Shown here: one piece after another, positions 21,905 through 30,011 of the stretch
How positions within the stretch are numbered: position 1 is the first letter of the stretch
How the letters are laid out: each line of letters starts with the position of its first letter
NCBI RefSeq assembly: GCF_018476525.1
Contig: NZ_JAHCST010000007.1
Coordinates: 62,001 to 126,000, forward strand
DNA length: 64,000 nucleotides
Reading direction: 5' to 3'
Origin: Acrocarpospora catenulata
GTDB lineage: Bacteria; Actinomycetota; Actinomycetes; Streptosporangiales; Streptosporangiaceae
Translations under genes and position numbers: made by a program
The notes under the pieces: model-generated
Told to the model about the DNA's origin: nothing
The model's input: only the letters and a program-made list of their open reading frames with translations
Databases searched by the model: none

Positions 21905-24727
21905 CTATTCGCCGGTGTTCCGCGCGCTCAACTCTTCGATGAGCGCCGCCCGGCCACTCACCCCGAGCTTGCGATAGGTGCTCGTCAGACTTTTTTCGAC
22001 GGCGCGGCGGGTCACGCCGAGAGAATCGGCGATCTGCTGGTTCGTCCAACCCTGCAGCACGAAGGCGACGACCGTTTCCTCGGTCCTGGTGAGATCACCG
22101 CGTTCCGGCGCGCCCAGTCGCAGCGCCGGGCCGTTCAGTTCCGAGTCCTCATCGCCCTCGGCCCAGGAAACGCCCCGTTCCTGGGCGACCCGCCTGCCCT
22201 CGGAGATGAACTCCTCCGCGCTGCCGGAACCGGTTTCGGCAAGCCTTCTGCCGAGGAGCGTGAGCGTTCGGGACAGTTCGATCCGATCCTCCGAACCGCG
22301 AAGCGTGTCGACGGCCCGGCGAAGGAGATCGATCCCCTCCGCACCGGGGGTGATCATGCCGCGCAGCCGCAGCGCGCGGCCGTATGTGGCGGGTGCGCCC
22401 CAGGCCCGGGCCAAGGCATGCTCCTCGTCGGCCAACTCGGCCGCGACCCGCGTGTACCCGAGCCGGTGACTCACCGCCGCGGCCCACACCCGCCAGGGGT
22501 ACAGCGCCGTGTTCGTCCATCCGCAGCGCGACAGCTGCTTGCCACTGTCGAGGAACCTGTCCAGCGCGGCAGGCAGATCACCGCGCACCGCGTCCAGCAT
22601 CCCCCGCACCATGCGGTGCGCGACGAGCACGCGCAGGTCGCCGCTCTCCGGACTCGTCAGGATCACTCGCTCGCCCAGCTCGACGTCCCGTGTCTCGAGC
22701 GCGACCATGGCGAGCGTCCAGAGGGACAGCGTCGTCGCCTCCGGCCAGGCCGGGTCGGCGTTGTCGAGCACGCTCAGCGCGGCGGTCTTCGCCTGGGCCG
22801 GCTGTCCTGACGCGCGCAGGACCGCGCTCCGCTCCGCGTTGACCAGCGCGGTGACTCCATCGAGTGCCTGGCACTGAGCCTGGTCCCGCACCGCGTCCAG
22901 CCACTGGGCCACCGGTGCCGCCGCGTCGGCGAGGACAAGGGCCGGGACCAGCAGGGGGAAGGCGGTGTAGGCGTGCCCGGCGCGCGGCGGCTCGCGCTCC
23001 AGGATCCGGGTGACCAGGGCGGAGATCTCACCGGCCGTGACCCCGCCGGTCACGGCCGCCGCGTACGCGAGCACGGCCAGCAGTTCGCGCCCCGCACCGG
23101 TGGAGACCGGCACATCCGCGCCGAACCCCCGCAACCGGTCGGCCGCCGCGCCGAGCTGCGCGGGGTCCTGGAGGCGGAGGTAGCGGGTACGGGCTTCCAG
23201 CCGCAGGCCGAGATCGCCCCGGGCGTACGCCGATCCGAAGTCGTGGAGCCGGCCGGCCGTGTCCTGGACGAGCGCGTCCAGCGACGGGTTGACCGCGCCG
23301 AGCGCGGGCGGGATCCACAGCGCCGCCGCCGCGCGTTCCGTCGCCGAGGTGAGCATCGGCACGGCCTGCGCGATGTGGGTGACCGAGGACGCGAGGTCGA
23401 ATCCCCGCTCGGCGGCGGCCAGGTCGACCAGGCGCCGGCCCCGGATCTCGCTGTCGGGCGGGCTGTGCAGCAGCGCGTGCCGGAGATAACGGACCGCCTC
23501 CCGCGCGCAGCCGCGTTCGAGCGCGGTACCGGCGGCCGCGCGCAGCGTGTCGATCTCCCACGGCTCGTACCCGGAGGTGACCAGCAGGAGCTGGTCGGCG
23601 ACCTGCTCGGCCGGGTGCCCGGCGTTGTGCAGCAGGGCCGCCGCCCGGCGGTGCATCAGGGTTCGCGTGTTGACGCTCATCGCCGATTCGATGCCGTGCC
23701 GCACGCTCTGGTGGACGAACTGCGGGGAGTCACCGGGAGCGAGCAGGCCGAGGCGATCCAGGGTCTGCATCGCGGACTTGTAGTCGATGCTGTCCAGGCC
23801 GGCGAGCTCGCTGATGAGCTCCGGCTCGGCCAGGTCGCCGAACACCACCATCGCCTGGGCGAGATCCCGGACGATCTCGGGCTGGATGCTGAGGCAGAAC
23901 ATGCGCCGGTCGTGCAGGTAGGGCTGGCCGGCGGCGGGCAGCTCGCCGGCCTGCGACGCGACCGGGTGGACGCCGGCCGTGCGCAACCCGCGAAGCATCG
24001 CGACCAGTAACGCGGGATTGCCACCGGACACCTGGTGACAGGCTCGGGCGAAGTCGGGGTCGCACGGCTCCCCGAGCTCCTCGCCGATCAACTGGCGCAC
24101 TCCCCCGGTGGACAGCGGCATCGGGTACAGCGTGCGCGCCGCCGAGGCGGCGATGTCCCTGAGCAGCATCTGGTCGGAGGCCGCGCATTCCTCCGACCAC
24201 GCTCCGGCGACCAGAACCCGCGCGCCGCCCAGACGTTTGGCGAGGTAGGCCAGCCAGCGCAGGGACGGCGGGTCCGCCCACTGGAGGTCGTCGACCATGA
24301 TCAGCAGGGCTTGGTCCTTGCTCAGATTGACCAGGAGCGAGTTCAGACCCTGCAGGATCGCCTCCTGCCCGAGCGAGCGGTAGGAGCCGGCGGACCACGA
24401 CCCGCCGAAGAACATCTCCCGCACCATGCCCGCCGCGCCCCCGAAGCAGGCTGCCCAGAGGGCCTCCGGCGCGCCGGCCACGAGCGGCTCGAACAACTGC
24501 TGGGCGATGCCGAAGGTGAAGTCCTGTTCGACGAGCGTGCCGCTGGCGCGTAGGACCCGCGCGTGCGGGGCGGCCGCGTCGGCGACGGAGCGCAGCAGCG
24601 CCGACTTGCCGACGCCGGGCGAACCGATGATCGCCATCATGGATCCGTCACCCGCCACGGCAAGGCGGAGCGCCTGTTCCGCCCGCGCCAACTCCTTTCC
24701 GCGTTCCAGCAGCATGGAATCAGTCAC
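21905..24727 (-). CDS. LAL-family LuxR transcriptional regulator (first of an overlapping pair)
   Basis: The 940-residue large ATP-binding LuxR (LAL) regulator has an N-terminal Walker A, GSPGVGKS (35-42), and Walker B, LLIMVDDLQWAD. A long helical middle and a C-terminal LuxR HTH (about 875-935, with NQQIADSLGVTRRAVEKSL and TYRKLGVSGR) follow. LAL proteins of the MalT/PikD/NysR type activate macrolide clusters. An in-frame TTA leucine codon at 24008-24010 (Leu240) suggests dependence on the rare bldA tRNA. The ATG at 24727 overlaps the end of the next LAL gene by 8 bp. Confidence 0.95.
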   Translation of the reverse strand: MTDSMLLERGKELARAEQALRLAVAGDGSMMAIIGSPGVGKSALLRSVADAAAPHARVLRASGTLVEQDFTFGIAQQLFEPLVAGAPEALWAACFGGAAGMVREMFFGGSWSAGSYRSLGQEAILQGLNSLLVNLSKDQALLIMVDDLQWADPPSLRWLAYLAKRLGGARVLVAGAWSEECAASDQMLLRDIAASAARTLYPMPLSTGGVRQLIGEELGEPCDPDFARACHQVSGGNPALLVAMLRGLRTAGVHPVASQAGELPAAGQPYLHDRRMFCLSIQPEIVRDLAQAMVVFGDLAEPELISELAGLDSIDYKSAMQTLDRLGLLAPGDSPQFVHQSVRHGIESAMSVNTRTLMHRRAAALLHNAGHPAEQVADQLLLVTSGYEPWEIDTLRAAAGTALERGCAREAVRYLRHALLHSPPDSEIRGRRLVDLAAAERGFDLASSVTHIAQAVPMLTSATERAAAALWIPPALGAVNPSLDALVQDTAGRLHDFGSAYARGDLGLRLEARTRYLRLQDPAQLGAAADRLRGFGADVPVSTGAGRELLAVLAYAAAVTGGVTAGEISALVTRILEREPPRAGHAYTAFPLLVPALVLADAAAPVAQWLDAVRDQAQCQALDGVTALVNAERSAVLRASGQPAQAKTAALSVLDNADPAWPEATTLSLWTLAMVALETRDVELGERVILTSPESGDLRVLVAHRMVRGMLDAVRGDLPAALDRFLDSGKQLSRCGWTNTALYPWRVWAAAVSHRLGYTRVAAELADEEHALARAWGAPATYGRALRLRGMITPGAEGIDLLRRAVDTLRGSEDRIELSRTLTLLGRRLAETGSGSAEEFISEGRRVAQERGVSWAEGDEDSELNGPALRLGAPERGDLTRTEETVVAFVLQGWTNQQIADSLGVTRRAVEKSLTSTYRKLGVSGRAALIEELSARNTGE

Positions 24728-27542
24728 CCACGTTCCGCGTCGCCGGGATCGGGGCCAGTCGCGAGGCGAGCTCGTTACGGCTGGTGATGGCGAGCTTGCG
24801 GTAGATCCCGGTCAGCCGCAGCTCCACGGTTCGCACGCTCACCGACAGGATGCTCGCGATGTTGGCGTTGGAGCGGCCAGTGGCGGCAAGGACGGCGACT
24901 CGTTCCTCCTGGGCGGTCAGCAGGTGCTGCGGCGTCTGTTTCGGTGTCGGCGATCTTTCCGCGACAGCCGTCTCGGCCCGGTCCCGGCTCGCCATGGTGA
25001 GTCCGCCGAGCGGCGTGGGGATCTTCCTCGCGGCCTCCAGCAGGCTCAGTGCCCGCGCGTAGGAGCCGCGCGACACCGAGTCCCGCAGCACCCGTACGGC
25101 GTGTTCGAGTTCGCTCATGGCCTCGGCACCGCTCAGCACGCGCGACGCGCACAGATGCGCCAACCCCAGCGCGCTGGGGGCGCCCCATTCCCGCGCCCGC
25201 TCGACGGCCTCCACCGCCAGCCGCCTGGCGGCCTCGCCGTTCCCGCAGGCGCTGTGCGCCGCGGCGGCCACCGATCGCCAGGACAGCACCGCGGGATTGG
25301 TCCAGCCCCTGGACAACAGGACCCGCCCGCACTCGTTGATGTCGCGCAGCGCGGCCTCCGGATCGGCCAGCTCCATGTGCACACTGGCCCGCGCGTACAG
25401 CAGCATCGCCCAGGCCGCGCCCTGGTCCGCCCCCGCGGGCAGCTCCTGAGCGAGCGCTTGCTTTGCTTCCTCGACCGACTGACCCGCCAGGTGCAAGCGT
25501 GCCTCCATCGAGACGAAGTACGGAACCACTCGCGGGTGCCACGAGGTGAGCGGCAGTTCCGCCCGCGCCGCCGCCAGGTCCGACCACGCCTGCCCGAGGT
25601 TGCCCCGCCGCATCTCGCATCGGCTGCGCTGGATCAGCGCCAGCGCGGCCGGTGCCCGCGCGCCACAGCGCCGGGCGTCGGCCAGCACCTCGTCCAGCCC
25701 GATCACCGCCTCGGCCACCTCGTCGGCCAGGCACAGCGCCTTGGCGGCGTGAATCCTCGGCCCGAACGGCTGGTCCTCGCCCTTGAGCCGGAAGGCCGCC
25801 CTGGCCAGTTCCCGCGCCCGGGACATGTGCCGGCCGCGGGCGGCCAGCATCCAGGCCGCGACGCCCGCCGGCACGGGGTCTCCCGACCGGTCAAGCGGGT
25901 CGGGGAAGGACCGCACGGGCAGCACCGGGTCGGTGGCGCACTCGTTCTCCGCCAGCCAGCCGATGGCCGCCAGCGACCCGGCGTCCGCCCCACCGGCCTC
26001 CTGCCGCGCGTAAGCCGTCGCGACAGCGCGGTACGCGGCGGACGCGTCGCCCCTGGAGTTGAGCAGATCGGCCGCCTGCAGGAGCACCGAGACCGGCACC
26101 TCGGGCCCGCTGTTCAGCAGCACCTGCTGTAATCGCCGGTCACTCGTCGCCGGGCTGCGGCCCACCTCCGTCATGGCGAGCTCGATGAGCAGCCGCTGCC
26201 GCTGCTCACCCTCCACCGGCTCCCGCAGCGCGCGGCCGAGCAGGACGGCGGCACTCTCGTGATCATCATCGAGACGATACCGCCTGGCCACCCGGCGCAA
26301 CAGGTTCGTTACCCATCCGGCACCTACCGGCGGAGCGTTGAGCAGCAACCGGGCCAGCAGGTCCTCCGCAATCACCGCCCGGTACCCGAGCTCGACGGAG
26401 CGCGTCGCCAGCGCCTGCCGCTCCCCGGCGTCCATCCCCGCCAGCGCCAGGTCGGCGATGAGGGGGCTGACCGGCCGCGGGTGCTCTCCGCCGGTCACCA
26501 GACCCAGGCGCAGGAGGAAGGACAGCGCCTGCTCAGGAGACATCGTCCGCGGTTCCGCCAGGGAGGTGAGCAGGTCGAAGCCGAGGCCGCCCTCGCAGAC
26601 CGCTATCACGCGCAGCAGCGCGAGAGCGTCCGCGGGCAGGCGGGAGAGGGACCCCGCCACCCGGTCGCCGCTCACCTCGGCGGCCCGCTCCAACAGAACC
26701 TGGACATGTCGCGCGACGGGCGACAGGGAGGCCAGCGCGAAATGGTCGAGTACGGCGAGCAGGACCGCCGGGCTGCCCGCCGTGGCCTCGGTGGCGGCGG
26801 TCACGAATGCTCCGTCGACGGGCCCGGCGTACCGGGAGGCGATCACCTGCCGGACCCCGCGCTCGGACAGCGGCGGCACCTGGATGACGCTGTGGGGCAC
26901 CGGTCCTGGCTCGGTGGCCGATCCGGCTGCGCCGCCTTCCGCGGGCGTGCCGGCCTGCACCAGGAGGATCGGAACGTAGCGCAGCCGTTGTGCCATGGCG
27001 GCCAGCCACGCCTTCGATTCCTCGTCCGCCCACTGGGCGTCGTCCAGGGCGATCAGCAGCGGATGCTTCCTGGCGAGCGCCGCGAACGCCCCGCACAGCG
27101 CCGGGATCAAGGTCGCGGTCGTCTGGTCTTCCGCCCATAATCGCCGCGAGACGGCCGGATATCCGGCGCCGGCCAGCCCAGCGGTGATCTGCGAGACCAC
27201 GCCGAAGCGAAGATCGGTCTCAGCGGGCGAGCAGCGGGCGAGGACGGCCGGCAATCCCGCTTCCCTGGCGCGTGCGACAGCGGCCCTGAGCAGGGCGCTC
27301 CTTCCCGTACCCGGCTCGCCGAGCACGGTCACCAGGCTGGACTGTCCGAGCTGGAGCTCGGACAGCTGCCTGTCCAGCCGATGGATCTGGCCTTCCCGCT
27401 CGGCCAGGAACTCCGGTGCGGTGTCGGAAAGTTCGGTTACGACCGCGCCGCCGCCGCGGACAGGCAGAAACATCGTGCCCCACGGCTCGGCCGGTCCGGT
27501 TGTGACCCCGATTCGGACTGTATGTCCACTTCCGCTGGGCAT
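24720..27542 (-). CDS. LAL-family LuxR transcriptional regulator (second of the pair)
   Basis: The 940-residue LAL regulator has Walker A GEPGTGRSAL (about residues 75-84), where Arg replaces the usual Lys of GK[ST], and Walker B LLIALDDAQWAD. The C-terminal HTH (about 870-930) contains NANIASILSVSVRTVELRL and YRKLAITSRNEL. The ATG at 27542 follows GAGGTG at 6-7 bp. ATG 27473 is an alternative, but the ATPase core is intact either way. Two in-frame TTA codons lie at 27138-27140 (Leu135) and 26130-26132 (Leu471). The Lys-to-Arg change in the P-loop may weaken ATP hydrolysis. Confidence 0.95.
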   Translation of the reverse strand: MPSGSGHTVRIGVTTGPAEPWGTMFLPVRGGGAVVTELSDTAPEFLAEREGQIHRLDRQLSELQLGQSSLVTVLGEPGTGRSALLRAAVARAREAGLPAVLARCSPAETDLRFGVVSQITAGLAGAGYPAVSRRLWAEDQTTATLIPALCGAFAALARKHPLLIALDDAQWADEESKAWLAAMAQRLRYVPILLVQAGTPAEGGAAGSATEPGPVPHSVIQVPPLSERGVRQVIASRYAGPVDGAFVTAATEATAGSPAVLLAVLDHFALASLSPVARHVQVLLERAAEVSGDRVAGSLSRLPADALALLRVIAVCEGGLGFDLLTSLAEPRTMSPEQALSFLLRLGLVTGGEHPRPVSPLIADLALAGMDAGERQALATRSVELGYRAVIAEDLLARLLLNAPPVGAGWVTNLLRRVARRYRLDDDHESAAVLLGRALREPVEGEQRQRLLIELAMTEVGRSPATSDRRLQQVLLNSGPEVPVSVLLQAADLLNSRGDASAAYRAVATAYARQEAGGADAGSLAAIGWLAENECATDPVLPVRSFPDPLDRSGDPVPAGVAAWMLAARGRHMSRARELARAAFRLKGEDQPFGPRIHAAKALCLADEVAEAVIGLDEVLADARRCGARAPAALALIQRSRCEMRRGNLGQAWSDLAAARAELPLTSWHPRVVPYFVSMEARLHLAGQSVEEAKQALAQELPAGADQGAAWAMLLYARASVHMELADPEAALRDINECGRVLLSRGWTNPAVLSWRSVAAAAHSACGNGEAARRLAVEAVERAREWGAPSALGLAHLCASRVLSGAEAMSELEHAVRVLRDSVSRGSYARALSLLEAARKIPTPLGGLTMASRDRAETAVAERSPTPKQTPQHLLTAQEERVAVLAATGRSNANIASILSVSVRTVELRLTGIYRKLAITSRNELASRLAPIPATRNVGD

Positions 27543-27624
27543 TTCCGCACCTCAAATCGACGATGCATGCGCCTGAGCTCAAGCACCCCAATCGCCTAAT
27601 GAGCAAACTTTAATCATCTCCTGT

Positions 27625-27675
27625 TTTGTTTGCAAGCATTTGGGCGTTGGTTTGTATGTGGTCTCCTTTGTTTGC
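27625..27675. repeat. TTTGTTTGC direct repeats upstream of the LAL pair
   Basis: TTTGTTTGC occurs at 27625-27633 and again at 27667-27675, 42 bp apart (about four helical turns). A related inverted AGTTTGCTC core lies at 27601-27609. The stretch is the 149-bp gap between the carboxylase stop and the LAL pair start, so the repeats may be activator or autoregulator sites. No other function is visible. Confidence 0.35.
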
Positions 27676-27691
27676 CTGTGATCTCCCCTGC

Positions 27692-29119
27692 TCAGAGCGG
27701 GATATTGGTGTGGCGGCCTCGGCGCGCCGGAGCCGCGGCCAGCGCCTCGCCGAGCCGCAGTCGGGTCCACTCCGGATCGATCACGTCATCGACGACCCCT
27801 TCGCTCACCGCCCTGGCCACGCCCCCCGCGTTCCTTTCGTGCTCGACGGCCAGGCGGTTCAGCAGTTCCTCGCGCTCGTGCGGCGCCACGGCGGCGAGCT
27901 GCTTGCGGTGCAGGATCTCCACCGCCGCCTTCGCCCCCATGATCGCCACCTCGGCCTCCGGCCACGCGAACACGGCGGTGGCGCCGAGAGAGCGGGAGTT
28001 CATCGCGATGTAGGCGCCGCCGTAGGACTTGCGCGTCACCAGCGTGACCCGCGGAACGCTGGCCTCGGCGAAGGCGTGCAACAGCTTCGCGCCCCGGCGG
28101 ACCACGCCCTCCCATTCCTGGCCGACGCCGGGCAGGTAGCCGGGAACGTCGACCAGCACGAGCAAGGGCACGCCGAACGAGTCGCACATCCGGACGAATC
28201 TGGACGCCTTATCCGAAGACAGCGAGTCGAGGCAGCCGCCCTTGCGCAGCGGATTGTTGGCGATCACCCCTACCGTGCGCCCGGCGAGCCTGCCGAACCC
28301 GATCACCACGTTCGGCGCCCATTTGGGCTGTAACTCGATGAATCCGTGCTCCTCATCGAGAATCGCCTTGACCAGCGGGCGCACGTCATAGGCGCGCCTG
28401 GGCGAGTCGGGGAGCAGGTGGCGCAGCGGCTTCTCCTCCCGGACCGAGTCCACGTCCACGAATCCCGGCTTGGCCAGCAGCGTGACGAGCTGGCGGGCGC
28501 GGGCGAAGGCGGCCTCCTCGGAACCCGCGGCGATGTGGGCCACTCCGGACTTCCGGCCGTGCGCGTCCGGCCCGCCCAGGCTTTCCATGTCGATCTGCTC
28601 GCCGGTCACCGACCGGACGACGTCCGGTCCGGTGACGAACATGCGGGCGGCATCAGACATGATCACAATGTCGGTCAGCGCCGGACCGTAGGCAGCGCCA
28701 CCCGCCGCGGGCCCGAGTACGACGGACAGTTGCGGGATCTCGCCCGAGGCACGGACCATCGCGGCGAACATCACCCCGATCCCGTGCATCGCCGCGACGC
28801 CTTCACCGAGCTTGGCGCCACCGGAGTGCCACACGCCGATCACCGGGCAGCGTTCGTGCACCGCGAGATCGATGGCGTTGGCGATCACCGGGCACTCGTC
28901 GATCCCGATCGCGCCGCCCTTCAGCGTGGCGTCGGTGCAGTAGACCACCACTCTGGCACCGTTGACCCGCCCATAGGCGACCACCACCCCGACGCCTTCA
29001 CGCTGGTGGATGATCTCCAGTGAGTCGGGATCCACCAACCGTGCCATCCGGACCGCAGGCACGCGGTGATCAAGGCTCGACTCGTCTCGGTGCACCACGG
29101 CCAGTGTGGGAAGTGTCAT
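27692..29119 (-). CDS. Acyl-CoA carboxylase carboxyltransferase (beta) subunit
   Basis: The 475-residue protein has the tandem crotonase-fold carboxyltransferase domains of the PccB/AccB family. The N-half has GGAKLGEGVAAMHGIG (about residues 98-113) and GPAAGGAAYGPALTD. The C-half has DVPGYLPGVGQEWEGVVRRGAKLL and RKSYGGAYIAMNSR segments (about residues 320-370). With a biotinylated alpha subunit encoded elsewhere it would make malonyl-CoA or methylmalonyl-CoA, the extender units of this PKS. No alpha or epsilon subunit is adjacent. A TTA codon at 28331-28333 (Leu263) and a PimM-type box 56 bp upstream suggest control with the cluster. Substrate preference cannot be read securely. Confidence 0.93.
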   Translation of the reverse strand: MTLPTLAVVHRDESSLDHRVPAVRMARLVDPDSLEIIHQREGVGVVVAYGRVNGARVVVYCTDATLKGGAIGIDECPVIANAIDLAVHERCPVIGVWHSGGAKLGEGVAAMHGIGVMFAAMVRASGEIPQLSVVLGPAAGGAAYGPALTDIVIMSDAARMFVTGPDVVRSVTGEQIDMESLGGPDAHGRKSGVAHIAAGSEEAAFARARQLVTLLAKPGFVDVDSVREEKPLRHLLPDSPRRAYDVRPLVKAILDEEHGFIELQPKWAPNVVIGFGRLAGRTVGVIANNPLRKGGCLDSLSSDKASRFVRMCDSFGVPLLVLVDVPGYLPGVGQEWEGVVRRGAKLLHAFAEASVPRVTLVTRKSYGGAYIAMNSRSLGATAVFAWPEAEVAIMGAKAAVEILHRKQLAAVAPHEREELLNRLAVEHERNAGGVARAVSEGVVDDVIDPEWTRLRLGEALAAAPARRGRHTNIPL

Positions 29120-29174
29120 CGCTCACCTCTGCGAATCGCCCGTTGTCCGAGCCGCAAGTGAAGCAGGAGCGATG

Positions 29175-29190
29175 TCGAGAAAACCCTAGT
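29175..29190 (-). promoter_or_regulatory. Candidate PAS-LuxR (PimM-type) operator upstream of the acyl-CoA carboxylase gene
   Basis: On the minus strand CTAGGGTTTTCTCGAC matches 13 of 16 positions of the recalled CTVGGGAWWTCCCBAG consensus. It ends 56 bp before the carboxylase ATG, a plausible activator position. It overlaps an AAAAC-CCTA-GTTTT inverted repeat (29181-29194). Confidence 0.4.
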
Positions 29191-29213
29191 TTTGGCCGTG
29201 CGCACACTCCTCG

Positions 29214-29801
29214 TCAGGGCAGCCGACGCAGTCCTTCGTACACCCGGAGGATCAACTCAAGCGGGGGCTGACCGTCGATCTCCGGTGGCGGCGGCACCTT
29301 GAGCAGGTTCCAGCCGATCGCATCGCTGATCAGGACGAGGGCCGCCCCGAGCGGCACCCTGAGGCGAGCCGCGATCTCGACTATGGGCGTGGGCCGCTGG
29401 CAGATGTCGAAGATCTGGCGGTACTCCGCGGACAGCGTGGAACTGTGGGCGGTCATGGCGCCCTCGGGCGTCAGCGAGATCAGCGAGTCGATGCGGAGCA
29501 GATCGTCACGGGGGGTGCCGCCCGCGGCGAGAGCGTACGGCCGCACTTCGACCGGCTGCTGGGCCGGCATGAGTTGCGCGGGGGCGTCACCCTCCCGAGG
29601 GTCCTCGTCCAGCGCCTTGTCGTCCAGCACCTCGCCCTGCACCACTTCGCCGTGCAGCACCTCGTCGTCTGACGCGTCTTCGACGGGCTTGGGCAGGAAC
29701 TGGTGCTCGGCCCAGGTCTTGTAGTCACCCCAGCCGCCGAAGGCTAGTGGGTGAAACTTCGGTCCGTCGGCGCGCCGTCGTCGCCTCCTGTGGGCGGACA
29801 T
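29214..29801 (-). CDS. DUF742-domain protein, orphan conservon-type component
   Basis: The 195-residue protein has a basic N-terminus, an acidic low-complexity middle (about residues 40-72, many Asp and Glu, including VVQGEVLDD) and a C-terminal DUF742 domain (about 85-195). The domain carries VRPYAL, RPTPIVEIAARLRVPLG and LILRVYEGLRRLP. DUF742 proteins are normally the third member of actinobacterial conservons (histidine kinase-like, roadblock, DUF742, small GTPase), where they act as signalling adaptors. None of those partners is adjacent here. The ATG at 29801 has AGGTG 11 bp upstream. Confidence 0.85.
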   Translation of the reverse strand: MSAHRRRRRRADGPKFHPLAFGGWGDYKTWAEHQFLPKPVEDASDDEVLHGEVVQGEVLDDKALDEDPREGDAPAQLMPAQQPVEVRPYALAAGGTPRDDLLRIDSLISLTPEGAMTAHSSTLSAEYRQIFDICQRPTPIVEIAARLRVPLGAALVLISDAIGWNLLKVPPPPEIDGQPPLELILRVYEGLRRLP

Positions 29802-29833
29802 CGGGGGGATTTCACCTGCTCTCGAAATATCGT

Positions 29834-29858
29834 CCGATATCAGCTTGCTACCGATATC
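29834..29858. promoter_or_regulatory. Paired CCGATATC motifs upstream of the DUF742 gene
   Basis: CCGATATC occurs at 29834-29841 and 29851-29858, 17 bp apart, each containing the palindrome GATATC. They lie 33-57 bp upstream of the DUF742 start, where an operator or promoter element would be expected. Confidence 0.3.
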
Positions 29859-29868
29859 GAACTCGCGC

Positions 29869-29912
29869 GACGGTGGGAGGTGAACATGCTGCTGCGATCA
29901 CCTCCCACCGTC
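29869..29912. terminator. Perfect 15-bp inverted repeat (hairpin) between LAL3 and the DUF742 gene
   Basis: GACGGTGGGAGGTGA (29869-29883) and its exact reverse complement (29898-29912) flank a 14-nt loop. The hairpin sits 100 bp beyond the LAL3 stop and 68 bp before the DUF742 start. Transcription termination after LAL3 is the simplest reading; there is no T-run, so an operator role is also possible. Confidence 0.6.
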
Positions 29913-30011
29913 ACCCCCGCGATTCCGTCGCGCGGTTGTCGCCTAATGCCAAGGTCTGCTGATTGTCTCCGCCAATTCCTAGGCATTTGCGCAGTCTTCA
30001 GGGAATCCACG

